A stretch of DNA of 64,000 nucleotides. It comes from Chitinophagaceae bacterium. Lineage in GTDB: Bacteria; Bacteroidota; Bacteroidia; Chitinophagales; Chitinophagaceae. The DNA lies in NCBI GenBank assembly GCA_016710165.1, contig JADJLJ010000001.1, positions 1,426,001 to 1,490,000 on the forward strand, read 5' to 3'. Shown here one piece after another: positions 1 to 9,582 of the stretch. The position numbers and the translations under genes were made by a program. Each line of letters begins with the position of its first letter. Position 1 is the stretch's first letter. Under the pieces are notes generated by a model that saw only the letters and a list, made by a program, of their open reading frames with translations, was not told where the DNA came from and searched no databases.

Positions 1-340
1 GCGGGACGCTCTAGCCTCCCAACTCGGGAGAGCTAACCCCCCTTATTTTTTTAAGAACAAATTCTTCTTCGAACCGACTAACTTCCCGCACTCCTGCGGG
101 ACGCTCTAGCCTCCCGATAACTATCGGGAGAGCTAACCCCCCTTATTTTTTTAAGAACAAATTCTTCTTCGAACCGACTAACTTCCCGCACTCCTGCGGG
201 ACGCTCTAGCCTCCCGATAACTATCGGGAGAGCTAACCCCCCTTATTGTTTAAGAACAAATTCATTTCCCAACCGACAACCTTCCCGCTTTCAGGCGGGA
301 CGCTCTAGCCTCCCGATAACTATCGGGAGAGCTAACCCCC
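1..340. repeat. ~100-bp tandem repeat array, about 3.5 copies
   Basis: Units start at about 1, 96, 196 and 295, with periods of 95, 100 and 99 bp. Each unit begins GCGGGACGCTCTAGCCTCCC and carries a hairpin (CTCCCGATAACTATCGGGAG in the later units). A GAGCTAACCCCCC tract, an A/T-rich stretch with TTAAGAACAAATTC and a second hairpin (CCCGC...GCGGG) follow. Units 2 and 3 are nearly identical; unit 4 stops after GAGCTAACCCCC. There is no open reading frame. The array may continue to the left of the window. The period is too long and the units too uniform for CRISPR. Confidence 0.9.
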
Positions 341-389
341 AAACGGATTGCAAATATACTGGCAGGGGCCTTTGGTTCAAAATGAATTT

Positions 390-1157
390 TTAATCCTGCT
401 TATTGGCCGGAGATGCGGGCACTGTATTATTGCCGCCATTCACTTTATTGGCACCGGCTTCTATGCTTTTAATTGCCTCCAGGTTCTGTCGGGCCAGTAA
501 AAAACTGCTGTCCAAAGCCAGGGCTTTTTCAAAGTATTGTTTCGCCTCTGCTTTTTTATCCAGATCATAAAGGGCCAACGCATGAATATTGTAGATACCG
601 GCCTGCAGGTAGGTACGGCCTACCTGCTCGCCCACGTTATAGGTCATGGTGTATTCTGGTTTAAACGTCTGCCTTTCCACACTCACTGCCGTAGAAACAC
701 ATTCTGCCAGTCTTTTAATACCATACTGCAATTCCATCAGTTTGTAGGCATGGTATGGGCTTTGTGTCTTGCCATATAGCTGTTCAAAGATGTTGATGGC
801 CTCTTTGGGCTGCTGCAGTTTATCCAGGCAAATACCTTTCATCTCCAGCAAACCGTTATCCGCTGGTTTTACTTTCAACCTTTTGTCGGCCCAGTAATAA
901 CATTGCACATAAGAGCCCTGCTGCATATACAGCATAGCCAGCGTGTCTTCATAAACACCGTTGGCACCCTGGTCGGCCACGTAATAACCAAGCGCAGTTA
1001 TCGCAGTATTCAGATCCCCGCTAATAACTGACTGGTTGAATACTTTTAAGTGGGGGTTGTTTTTAGCAGCAGGAACATTGGATCTACCCGCCTGGGCAAA
1101 GGCTGAAACACAAAAAAACAGGTACAGGACCGCAAGATTTACTTTTTTCATCATCAT
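390..1157 (-). CDS. secreted tetratricopeptide-repeat protein
   Basis: About 255 residues. The N terminus is MMMKKVNLAVLY followed by a hydrophobic stretch ending FAQAG, a typical Sec signal peptide, so the product is probably periplasmic. The body is helical, and the C-terminal part (ALALYDLDKKAEAKQYFEKA and what follows) is a clear TPR unit, with a weaker one near EMKGICLDKLQQPKEAINIF. TPR proteins are scaffolds, and no partner can be named. The frame stays open upstream to 1211, but that stretch is the gltA terminator. I therefore place the start at one of three consecutive ATGs (1157, 1154 or 1151). Confidence 0.75.
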   Translation of the reverse strand: MMMKKVNLAVLYLFFCVSAFAQAGRSNVPAAKNNPHLKVFNQSVISGDLNTAITALGYYVADQGANGVYEDTLAMLYMQQGSYVQCYYWADKRLKVKPADNGLLEMKGICLDKLQQPKEAINIFEQLYGKTQSPYHAYKLMELQYGIKRLAECVSTAVSVERQTFKPEYTMTYNVGEQVGRTYLQAGIYNIHALALYDLDKKAEAKQYFEKALALDSSFLLARQNLEAIKSIEAGANKVNGGNNTVPASPANKQD

Positions 1158-1181
1158 CAATTTTTGGGGGCTCAAAGTAAC

Positions 1182-1207
1182 AAAAAAACCGGAAACGGGT
1201 CCGGTTT
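1182..1207 (-). terminator. Rho-independent terminator of gltA
   Basis: Read on the minus strand, the stem AAACCGGA/TCCGGTTT with a short loop runs into a T tract, 23 bp after the gltA stop. It lies just before the start of the TPR gene and separates the two transcripts. Confidence 0.75.
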
Positions 1208-1229
1208 GCAAATCAATTATATTCCAGGT

Positions 1230-2555
1230 TTATCCTTCCCATATCTCTTCCTTTCCAGCCAGCCATTCCTTTACCAGGTTTGTGGTAACCGATTTTGGCC
1301 TTTCCAGCGGAAAGCCCAGGGCCCTGTCCCAGCAAAGGCTTGCCAGCACACCCAATGCCCTGGACACACCAAACAGGACCGTATAGAATTCATACTCAAT
1401 AAAACCATAATGTACCAGCAGTGCGCCGCTGTGGGCATCCACATTGGGCCATGGATTCTTTATTTTGGCAATAGAACCCAGGATCGGTGGAACGGATTCA
1501 TAAATATTCCAGACCGTCTGTACCAGTGGATCATCGGGCATGTGTTTTTTACCAAATTCCACCTGGGCGGTAAAGCGGGGGTCTGTTTTACGCAACACAG
1601 CATGGCCATAACCGGGCACTACTTTTCCTTCGCTCAGGGTCTTCTTAACGTATTCTTCGATCTGCTGTTTGGATGGTATCTCTGCACCGATCTCCTCCCG
1701 CAGTTCATAGATCCACTTGATCACTTCCTGGTTTGCCAGTCCGTGCAAGGGGCCGGCCAGCCCGTTCATCCCGGCCGCAAAACTTAAGTAAGGATCACTT
1801 AAGGCAGAACCCACCAGGTGCGTGGTATGTGCAGATACATTCCCTCCTTCATGGTCGGCATGAATGGTCATGTACAACCGCATCAGTTCATGAAAACCCT
1901 CGTCTTCATAACCCATCATGTGGGCAAAATTTCCCGACCAGTCAAGCAGTCCGTTGGGCTGGATGTGCTCCCCGTTCTTGTATTTACGGCGATAGATATA
2001 AGCAGCAATACGGGGCAGGCGGGCAATGAGGTCCATCGAGTCATCAAACAGGGCATCCCAGTAATCTTTTTTATTCATGCCCTTTGCATAACGCTTGGCA
2101 AACTGGCTTTCGGTCTGCAGGCTCATGATGGCCACCACAAACTGCGTCATGGGATGCGTGCTTACGGGCAGTGCTTCTATGGTTGCAAAAACATGGTTGG
2201 GCACATGGCTGCGGCGCTGCCACACACTGCTTAAATGCTGTACATCGTCTTCGCTGGGCAATGCCCCTACCAGCATCAGGTAAAACAATCCTTCCGGAAG
2301 CGGTTCTGTTCCACCGGGGATCTTGGGAAGTTTTTCTCTTAGTTCCGGAATGGAATAACCCCGGAAACGGATGCCGTCCTGTGCATCAAGCAAGGAAGTT
2401 TCCGATACCAGGCCTGTCATGCCCCGCATGCCCTGGTATATCTGGCTGAGCGTTACTTCACCAATCACTTTATTGCCGTGTTCTTTCAGTAAGTCCTTGA
2501 TTTCTATGGCTACTGTATCTGCTTTCTCTTTGAACCTGTCTTTAATGATACCCAT
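1230..2555 (-). CDS. gltA: citrate synthase, mitochondrial (eukaryotic-like) type
   Basis: 441 residues. It condenses oxaloacetate and acetyl-CoA to citrate at the entry to the TCA cycle. The catalytic triad is visible: His271 in GPLHGLANQE, His318 in GYGHAVLRKTDPR and Asp373 in NVDAHSGALL, plus the HADHEGGN segment at 232-239. These segments, the spacing and the N-terminal region (IYQGMRGMTGLVSETSLLD) match the animal mitochondrial enzyme rather than the hexameric NADH-regulated proteobacterial GltA. It is transcribed alone: a promoter candidate lies at 2671-2702 and a terminator follows the stop. The start ATG is the first in frame and fits the family length. Confidence 0.93.
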   Translation of the reverse strand: MGIIKDRFKEKADTVAIEIKDLLKEHGNKVIGEVTLSQIYQGMRGMTGLVSETSLLDAQDGIRFRGYSIPELREKLPKIPGGTEPLPEGLFYLMLVGALPSEDDVQHLSSVWQRRSHVPNHVFATIEALPVSTHPMTQFVVAIMSLQTESQFAKRYAKGMNKKDYWDALFDDSMDLIARLPRIAAYIYRRKYKNGEHIQPNGLLDWSGNFAHMMGYEDEGFHELMRLYMTIHADHEGGNVSAHTTHLVGSALSDPYLSFAAGMNGLAGPLHGLANQEVIKWIYELREEIGAEIPSKQQIEEYVKKTLSEGKVVPGYGHAVLRKTDPRFTAQVEFGKKHMPDDPLVQTVWNIYESVPPILGSIAKIKNPWPNVDAHSGALLVHYGFIEYEFYTVLFGVSRALGVLASLCWDRALGFPLERPKSVTTNLVKEWLAGKEEIWEG

Positions 2556-2670
2556 GATCTCTTTATTATAAATGAATGAAAATTATTTGTTGCGGTACTG
2601 GTTCTCGCCTTTGTGGGATTGCTTTCCGGTTTTGAAATAAATGCTGCAGCAACCAGACTTTGAAGGCGCT

Positions 2671-2702
2671 TAAAATTACGACGCAACCAACTCTTAAACA
2701 AA
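2671..2702 (-). promoter_or_regulatory. candidate Bacteroidota-type promoter for gltA
   Basis: On the minus strand, TTTG is followed by 20 bases and TAATTTTA. This is one mismatch from the Bacteroidota consensus TTTG-N19-21-TAnnTTTG. It lies about 115 bp upstream of the gltA start, leaving a long leader in which I recognise no riboswitch. Confidence 0.45.
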
Positions 2703-2743
2703 AGTTTTGAAGGAAAGTTTGCCTGTAAAAGGCTTTTGAAATC

Positions 2744-3838
2744 TTATTTTGGCGCCCGCCTGTAAAGATAAAATGCCAGCAGCCCGAAAATGATATTGGG
2801 GGCCCATGCGGCCAGTAACGGGGTGAAGTTTCCCTTGGTGGCGAACACAATTGAAAAACGGCTGAAGAGTATATACATTACGCTGATGATAACCCCCACA
2901 GCCAGGTGAAAGCCGCTCCCTCCCCTGATCTTACGGGAAGCCAGTACTGCGCCGATGATGGTAAGGATGAGTACCGATACGGGAATGGCATCCCGGTTAT
3001 ATCTTTCAACCAACAGGGTATTCAGCATTTCAGATCCCCGTAACCTTTCCAGTTTTATGAACTCATTCAGTTCGGGGGTTGGCAGCTGGTCTTTAAAGTA
3101 TTCATCTTTCCGAAGATCACGGGGCTTAAAATTATAATTAACCAGCTTCACCGGCATTTTCTTTATGCGCTCAGAAATGCTGTCCAATGTTCGCTCTACC
3201 GGATCAAGCAACCGCCATTTCCTGCTGGTGGAATCCCAGTTGAACTGTTCTGCCCGCAGGTTGTACACCAGTTTATTACCCGAAAACTGCTGGACAAAGA
3301 GTCCATTGCCCGATCTCAAAACAGTATCATAGCCACGTATCCCCACATAGGTGTTTGAATCCAGTTTAAAATACAGGTTTTGTTTATACGTTGAATTATT
3401 GCTTACCACCGTAGCCGGACCGTCGATATACCTGGCTTCAAAATTTCCCCATATCTGGTTTGCCCTTGGCACCACGTACTGGTAGCCTGCCCACAACAAA
3501 GCGGATAAAAAAATACCCCCGATAACATACGGAAGTAAAAACCTCCGGAAACTGACCCCGCTGCTGAGTATGGCAATAACTTCTGAGCGCCCCGCCATTT
3601 TGGAGGTAAAGAATATGACCGAGATGAAAACAAAAAGAGGGAAAAGCATGGCATCAATACGGGGAATGAACCCGATGTAATAATCCATGATGATCTGGTA
3701 AACAGATAAACCCGATTTTACAAAATTATCCGTCTTTTCGCTGATGTCGACCACCACCACGATGGCAGTAAACAGCAACAGGCAAAAGAAAAAAGTAGTA
3801 AGGTATTTTACCAGTATGTAGCGGTCGATTTTTTTCAT
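2744..3838 (-). CDS. LptF/LptG-family lipopolysaccharide export permease
   Basis: 364 residues. The layout is that of the YjgP/YjgQ family: about three transmembrane segments in residues 10-125, a periplasmic beta-jellyroll domain in the middle (YKQNLYFKLDSNTYVGIRGY, LRAEQFNWD), and three membrane segments at the end (SVLILTIIGAVLASRK, GVIISVMYILFSRF, PNIIFGLLAFYLYRR). The family forms the inner-membrane part of the LptB2FG transporter that extracts LPS. I cannot say whether this copy is LptF or LptG. It runs in the same direction as the downstream gltA but is separated from it by about 190 bp and the candidate gltA promoter. The ATG at 3838 gives MKKIDRYILVKYL, a normal family start. Confidence 0.88.
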   Translation of the reverse strand: MKKIDRYILVKYLTTFFFCLLLFTAIVVVVDISEKTDNFVKSGLSVYQIIMDYYIGFIPRIDAMLFPLFVFISVIFFTSKMAGRSEVIAILSSGVSFRRFLLPYVIGGIFLSALLWAGYQYVVPRANQIWGNFEARYIDGPATVVSNNSTYKQNLYFKLDSNTYVGIRGYDTVLRSGNGLFVQQFSGNKLVYNLRAEQFNWDSTSRKWRLLDPVERTLDSISERIKKMPVKLVNYNFKPRDLRKDEYFKDQLPTPELNEFIKLERLRGSEMLNTLLVERYNRDAIPVSVLILTIIGAVLASRKIRGGSGFHLAVGVIISVMYILFSRFSIVFATKGNFTPLLAAWAPNIIFGLLAFYLYRRAPK

Positions 3839-3867
3839 GAGAAATGTGAAGACAAAAGTAAACGAAA

Positions 3868-3974
3868 ACCCGTTGAAATCGTTGAAATCGTTGCAGGGTT
3901 TAAAGGTTTAAGGGTTCGTTCACAACCTCTTCAACGACTTAAACGACTTCAACGGATTAAACGATTGAAACGTC

Positions 3975-3980
<6 letters not shown>
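3868..3980. repeat. dispersed AAACG/GACTT-type low-complexity repeat
   Basis: The gap between the LptF/LptG-type permease gene and the flavoprotein gene is filled with imperfect copies of CGTTGAAAT, AACGACTTAAACGACTT and GATTAAACGATTGAAACG. Related modules lie at 51440-51530 and 61621-61665. The last copy runs into the 3' end of the flavoprotein gene. Confidence 0.6.
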
Positions 3981-5225
<1,245 letters not shown>

Positions 5226-5274
5226 CCTGTTATTTGTAACTTCAAACTTAAGAATAACATTCAACCCCAGATCA

Positions 5275-5865
5275 ATGGCAGGTAAAATCACCAAAAAAGA
5301 ATTGCGGGAGATGCCGGTGGTCCGTTATGAAAAAATAAGGGATCACCTGAGGACGGGGCATATCTTTTTTGCCAGCGGCAGTTATGCATTTTCGGGCATC
5401 ATACAAAACCTCACCAAAAGCACCTGGAGCCATGTGGCGGTGATCTATAAAGATGAAGAACTGGGCAGGGTGCTGGTACTGGAAGCAGAGCCCAGCATAG
5501 GTATCCGCCTGATCCCCCTGTCCAATTACCTGAAGAATTACAAAGGGACCAGGCGGCCCTATAAAGGACAGATCGCCATTGCCCAGCTTAATTTCCCGCT
5601 GGAAAAACAAAACCTGAACAAGGGGATCAGCTTTGGCCTGGATGAACTGACAAGGCCTTATGATAATTTCGAAATATTCCGCATCATGATCCGTATCCTC
5701 CTCCGCATGAGTAAACGGGAAAGGAACAAAGCCTATATCTGCAGCGAACTGGTGAGGGATATATTTGCCAGGTCGGGCGTGGTCATCCATTACAAAGACA
5801 CGTATATAAGCCCCGACAATATCTGGACAGATGAGCGGATTGAATTAAAGTACCGGGTGCTGTAA
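5275..5865 (+). CDS. YiiX-like permuted papain-fold hydrolase
   Basis: 196 residues from the ATG at 5275, 49 bp from the divergent flavoprotein gene. RTGHIFFASGSYAFSGIIQ and WSHVAVIY (candidate catalytic His53) with YICSEL (candidate Cys156) have the His-before-Cys order of the permuted NlpC/P60 (YaeF/YiiX) class of thiol peptidases and amidases. The C-terminal ISPDNIW resembles the SP(D)-rich end of these proteins. There is no signal peptide. The substrate is unknown; the family acts on amide or ester bonds in peptidoglycan or lipids. The 3' end overlaps the convergent map gene by 21 bp. Confidence 0.75.
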   Translation: MAGKITKKELREMPVVRYEKIRDHLRTGHIFFASGSYAFSGIIQNLTKSTWSHVAVIYKDEELGRVLVLEAEPSIGIRLIPLSNYLKNYKGTRRPYKGQIAIAQLNFPLEKQNLNKGISFGLDELTRPYDNFEIFRIMIRILLRMSKRERNKAYICSELVRDIFARSGVVIHYKDTYISPDNIWTDERIELKYRVL

Positions 5866-6666
5866 GGAATAATCCGAGCAAAGGTTTGCATTTGCTTTTT
5901 CAGCCGCTTCGATCTTTACAAAAGAAGATAACACATCGGCCTTACCCCGCTGGATGGCAACATCGTGTTCGTAATGTGCGGCAGGTTTACCATCGGCAGT
6001 ACGAATGGTCCAGCCGTCCTTATCGTGGTAAACATCCCTGGTACCCAGGTTTATCATGGGTTCAATAGCGATCACCATCCCTTCTTTTAATTTGGCGCCT
6101 GTTCCCCGTTTGCCGAAATTCGGCACCTGTGGCTCTTCGTGCAGGTGCCTGCCGAGGCCATGTCCTACCAGGTCCCTTACCACACCATAGCCGTGCTGCT
6201 TCTCTGTATATTCCTGTATGGCGTATGCAATATCACCGGTCCGGTTACCATGTATGGCTTTTTCAATTCCCTTGTACAGCGATTCTTTGGTAACCCGCAT
6301 CAGTCTTTTTAGTTCATCGTTTATTTCGCCAACTCCAAATGTATAAGCACTGTCGCCATGAAACCCGTTTTTAAAAACACCTACGTCAACCGAAACAATA
6401 TCGCCTTCTTTCAGTTCATCCGCATTGGGAAAGCCATGAACCACCGCATCATTTACCGATATGCAGCAGGTATAGGGGAAGCCGTTGTATCCTTTAAAGG
6501 ATGCCGTTGCACCATGATCCCTGATGAATTCTTCGGCGATCTTATCCAGTTGTAACGTAGTGATGCCGGGTTTGATAAAGGATGCCACCAAAGCAAGTGC
6601 ATCACTTACCAGCAGGCTGCTTTCCCGCATCAGTTCTATTTCTGCCTTGCTTTTGTAATGGATCAT
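5845..6666 (-). CDS. map: type I methionine aminopeptidase
   Basis: 273 residues. It removes the initiator methionine from nascent proteins in the cytosol. All five metal ligands are visible: Asp94 (VSVDVG), Asp105 (HGDSAYT), His169 (VGHGLG), Glu202 (IEPMI) and Glu233 (YEHDVAI), plus the substrate-binding His77 (VVHGFP). The C-terminal tail after about residue 250 (KIEAAEKANANLCSDYSLQ) is longer than in E. coli Map. It follows secY as in the classical spc operon, but a hairpin terminator at 6727-6752 lies between them, and infA and rpmJ do not follow. The bases just before its ATG are shared with rpmD. Confidence 0.95.
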   Translation of the reverse strand: MIHYKSKAEIELMRESSLLVSDALALVASFIKPGITTLQLDKIAEEFIRDHGATASFKGYNGFPYTCCISVNDAVVHGFPNADELKEGDIVSVDVGVFKNGFHGDSAYTFGVGEINDELKRLMRVTKESLYKGIEKAIHGNRTGDIAYAIQEYTEKQHGYGVVRDLVGHGLGRHLHEEPQVPNFGKRGTGAKLKEGMVIAIEPMINLGTRDVYHDKDGWTIRTADGKPAAHYEHDVAIQRGKADVLSSFVKIEAAEKANANLCSDYSLQHPVL

Positions 6667-6692
6667 ACCCCTATCTCCGCCAGTTGGCGGAG
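6667..6692. repeat. short palindrome abutting the map start
   Basis: On the plus strand ACCCCTATC is followed by CTCCGCCAGTTGGCGGAG. On the minus strand this reads hairpin, then GATAGGGGT, then the map ATG. The same nine bases precede the rpmD ATG at 8948. Related palindromes are at 9007-9026, 16371-16386 and 16477-16492. Confidence 0.65.
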
Positions 6693-6726
6693 GATTATTT
6701 ATGTTTTATTAATAGATTTTAAAACA

Positions 6727-6752
6727 AACCCCGACTTATTCAGTCGGGGCTT
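6727..6752 (-). terminator. Rho-independent terminator after secY
   Basis: On the minus strand the stem GCCCCGACT...AGTCGGGG is followed by TTTGTTTT. It lies about 40 bp after the secY stop and 60 bp before map, so it probably ends most S10-spc transcripts. Confidence 0.7.
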
Positions 6753-6793
6753 AATTAATTATTTTAAGTCCCCGTGAAGGGGTAAGATATATT

Positions 6794-8124
6794 TTACACA
6801 CTTCCTGCAGTAACCTGCTGCCTTCCCTGTATCCGCCCGCTGCTCATCAGGCCATCGTACTGGCGCATCAGCAACTGCGTTTCTATCTGCTGCAGTGTAT
6901 CCAGGATAACCGCCACATTGATCAGCAGGGATGTACCGCCAAAGAATGTAGAGAAGTCCTGCTGCATTCCAAACAGTACTTCTATGATACCCGGCAGTAT
7001 ACCGACAAAGGCCAGTAGAACAGCGCCCGGTAAAGTTATCCTGTCCATGATGGTACCAATATAATCGGCAGTAGGCTGGCCGGGTTTTACACCGGGAATG
7101 AACCCATTGTTCCGTTTCAGTTCATCGGCCATTTGTTTCGGGTTAAATATCAGTGCCGTGTACAGGAAGGTAAAGGCAATAACACAAACAGAATACACGA
7201 TCATGTATCCGCCGTGGGTATGATCGGTAAAGTATTTGGTCCAGCTGGCCGTGCCACCATAAGAAAATAAGGTAGGCAGGAACAGGATGGCCTGGGCAAA
7301 GATGATGGGCATAACACCGGAAGCATTCACTTTCAGTGGCAGGAAATTCCTGGCTCCACCAAACTGGCGGTTGCCTACGATCTGTTTGGCATAATTAACC
7401 GGGACCTTCCGGGTACCTGGACAAGCAATATCACACCGAGTATCACGGCAATAAGCAATACCACTTCGATCAGCATAATCAGGATACCGCCGGCTCCCCG
7501 GGTGATCCTTGATTCCCATTCGTGAACAAATGATTGCGGCAGGCGGGCCAGGATACCTACCATGATGATGATGGAAGTACCATTACCCAGGCCCTTATCG
7601 GTTATCTTTTCACCCAGCCACATTACAAACAAAGTACCTACCGTAAGAATGATGACCGTGGAAACCCAGAAATAATTGACAAAAGACGGAACGATGGCTT
7701 CACCCAGGCTTTTTAAATAGCCGATATAGGCAGCTGCCTGGAAGGCGGTTACCAATACGGTAAGGTAACGTGTCCACTGATTGATCTTTTTACGGCCGCT
7801 CTCTCCTTCCTTCTGGATCTTTGCCATCTGCGGAACCAGGATGGTCATCAGCTGCATGAAGATAGAAGCAGAGATATAAGGCATGATACCCAATGCAAAA
7901 ATAGATGCCTTCGAGAAAGCGCCACCTACAAAAGTATCCAGCAATCCCAGCATGCCCGACTGGGCACTGGTAGAGAGCGCTGCTAATTTATTAGGATCGA
8001 TACCGGGAAGTACGATATAAGAACCCACGCGGTAGATAAAGATCAGCAGTAACGTGAACGTTATCTTATTGCGCAGCTCCTCAATGCTCCAGATATTCTT
8101 TAGTGTTTGAATGAACTTCTTCAC
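6794..8124 (-). CDS. secY: preprotein translocase subunit SecY, frameshifted in this sequence
   Basis: SecY is the channel of the Sec translocon in the inner membrane. The 5' part begins MKKFIQTLKNIWSIEELRNK and has the signature GIMPYISASIFMQL. It reads as far as VILLVQ and then leaves frame; the correct continuation GTRKVPVNYAKQIVGNRQFGG lies in the next frame. Restoring one C after about 7417 on the plus strand (GGTACC to GGTACCC) gives a continuous 443-residue protein of normal length, ending GRIQGRQQVTAGSV. SecY is essential and no second copy is seen here, so a sequencing or assembly deletion is the likeliest explanation. Confidence 0.93.
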
Positions 8125-8202
8125 AGAATGTAAACGATTTAAATGTTTTGCGCTGAATTAAAAATGACCCCGCAAAGCGTGGGCCGGGCAAATATCGTGA
8201 AA

Positions 8203-8652
8203 TTATTTAACTATCTCGATGGTACCACCGGACGCTTCAATAGCCGCTTTGGCCTTTTCGCTGGCAGCATTCACTTTGAAACTGTATTTACCTTTCAATT
8301 CGCCGTTGCCTAAGATCTTAACACTGTCAAACTGGCTTATCAGCCCGTTGATGTACAGGTTCTGCAGGCTGAATTCGGTAAGGCTGTATTTTTCAGCAAG
8401 CTGGTCGATTTGTCCCAGGTTCAGTACTTTAAATTCAATACGGTTATTGTTCCTGAATCCACGTTTTGGAATACGGCGCTGGATCGGCATCTGGCCACCT
8501 TCGTGGGCCATTTTGCTTTTGTAACCAGCACGGCTTTGTCCGCCTTTATTACCTTTTGTGGATGTTCCTCCCTTACCGCTTGCTTCGCCGCGGCCGATTC
8601 TTTTTTCCTTGTGTGTAGAACCTTTTGCAGGTTTTAGTGTGTGTAGTTTCAT
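8203..8652 (-). CDS. rplO: 50S ribosomal protein L15
   Basis: 149 residues, standard length. It begins MKLHTLKPAKGSTHKEKRIG and has the Gly/Lys-rich N-terminal arm typical of L15 (GKGGTSTKGNKGGQSRAGYK), which threads into the 23S rRNA core. The C-terminal domain ends GGTIEIVK. It lies between rpmD (113-bp gap) and secY (78-bp gap), in the usual spc order. Confidence 0.97.
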   Translation of the reverse strand: MKLHTLKPAKGSTHKEKRIGRGEASGKGGTSTKGNKGGQSRAGYKSKMAHEGGQMPIQRRIPKRGFRNNNRIEFKVLNLGQIDQLAEKYSLTEFSLQNLYINGLISQFDSVKILGNGELKGKYSFKVNAASEKAKAAIEASGGTIEIVK

Positions 8653-8699
8653 TTTATCCTGATTTTGTACTTACGGGGTATCACCCCTCGCTTTGTTTG

Positions 8700-8762
8700 T
8701 TAATTCGTTAAAATGTTAATTGGCTAATCCGTATCAAGGTTTAAACGGATCAACGGATTAAT
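8700..8762. repeat. TTAATCCGTT-type module between rpmD and rplO
   Basis: Contains TTAATTGGCTAATCCG and TTTAAACGGATCAACGGATTAA. It belongs to the same family as the modules at 9976-10048 and 11479-11520 and can form a weak hairpin. Confidence 0.55.
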
Positions 8763-8765
8763 TTT

Positions 8766-8948
8766 TTATGCCAGTTCTTCCACCTTTACCAGGTGATTCA
8801 CTTTGTTCACCATACCCAGTATCTGGGGAGTGGCTTCCACTTCCACAGAGGCATTCATCTTTTTTAATCCCAGCGCAGCCATTGTTCTTTTCTGGCGCTC
8901 AGAGCGGTCTATCGTGCTTTTAACCTGTGTTACTTTTATCTTTTTCAT
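8766..8948 (-). CDS. rpmD: 50S ribosomal protein L30
   Basis: 60 residues. MKKIKVTQVKSTIDRSERQK and the LGLKKMNASVEV segment are typical of bacterial L30, a small ferredoxin-fold protein at the base of the 50S subunit. It lies between rpsE and rplO. The start codon is preceded directly by GATAGGGGT, part of a repeat also found before map, instead of a normally spaced Shine-Dalgarno site. Confidence 0.96.
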   Translation of the reverse strand: MKKIKVTQVKSTIDRSERQKRTMAALGLKKMNASVEVEATPQILGMVNKVNHLVKVEELA

Positions 8949-9006
8949 ACCCCTATCCCCTAAAGGGGGATTTGATTTTAATTATTAAAAATATGCCTCC
9001 CATTTC

Positions 9007-9026
9007 TCTCCGCGAGCTGGCGGAGA
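9007..9026. repeat. CTCCGC...GCGGAG palindrome between rpsE and rpmD
   Basis: TCTCCGCGAGCTGGCGGAGA, a diverged copy of the TCCGCCAGCCGGCGGA palindrome, lies in the 86-bp spacer between rpsE and rpmD. Confidence 0.55.
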
Positions 9027-9034
9027 TGGGGGCT

Positions 9035-9553
9035 TTATCCGTTAAATACTTTCTTCAAGGAGATTCCTCTTGTTTTTGCAACTGAGATCGGCTCACGCAA
9101 AGTTGCCAATGCCTTAAATGTTGCTTTAACCACGTTATGCGGATTGGCAGAACCGAGGTTCTTGGCCAACACGTCTGTGATACCGGCAGCTTCCAGGACA
9201 GCCCGCATACTACCTCCGGCGATCACACCGGTACCATGTGCGGCAGGCTTGATATACACTTTGGCTGCACCATCCTTGGTTAACTGGTCGTGCGGAATAG
9301 TACCATGCATGATCGGAACTTTGATCAGGTTCTTCTTTGCATCTTCAATTCCTTTGGTAATGGCTTCCTGTACTTCTTTGGCCTTTCCCAAACCATGACC
9401 AACCACGCCTGCTTCGTTACCTACCACCACCAGGGCAGAGAAACTAAAGGCACGGCCGCCTTTGGTTGTTTTAACAACACGGTTAATCGCAACCACTTTG
9501 TCTTTCAGTTCCAGGTCGCCCGCTTTTACTTTATTTCCAATTGTATTTGACAT
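9035..9553 (-). CDS. rpsE: 30S ribosomal protein S5
   Basis: 172 residues. The double-stranded-RNA-binding-like N-terminal domain (ELKDKVVAINRVVKTTKGGR, FSALVVVGN) is followed by the S5 C-terminal domain with GVIAGGSMRAVLEAAGI and LGSANPHNVVKAT. S5 works in decoding fidelity and at the mRNA entry channel. It is preceded by rplR with only a 29-bp gap and is in normal operon order. Confidence 0.97.
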   Translation of the reverse strand: MSNTIGNKVKAGDLELKDKVVAINRVVKTTKGGRAFSFSALVVVGNEAGVVGHGLGKAKEVQEAITKGIEDAKKNLIKVPIMHGTIPHDQLTKDGAAKVYIKPAAHGTGVIAGGSMRAVLEAAGITDVLAKNLGSANPHNVVKATFKALATLREPISVAKTRGISLKKVFNG

Positions 9554-9582
9554 CTATTTTTCTGATTAGAAAGTTTAAAATT

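Noticed and set aside
1..340. CRISPR array
   Set aside because: The units are ~100 bp with near-identical whole sequence, not short repeats separated by unique spacers.
1157..1211. 18-residue extension of the TPR protein
   Set aside because: That stretch is the gltA terminator hairpin.
2510..2850. Two overlapping short frames upstream of gltA and inside the permease gene
   Set aside because: They lack domain or codon patterns and overlap real genes or a promoter.
6794..8124. Programmed frameshift in secY
   Set aside because: No slippery heptamer or following structure typical of such sites is evident, and similar one-base shifts occur in unrelated genes here.
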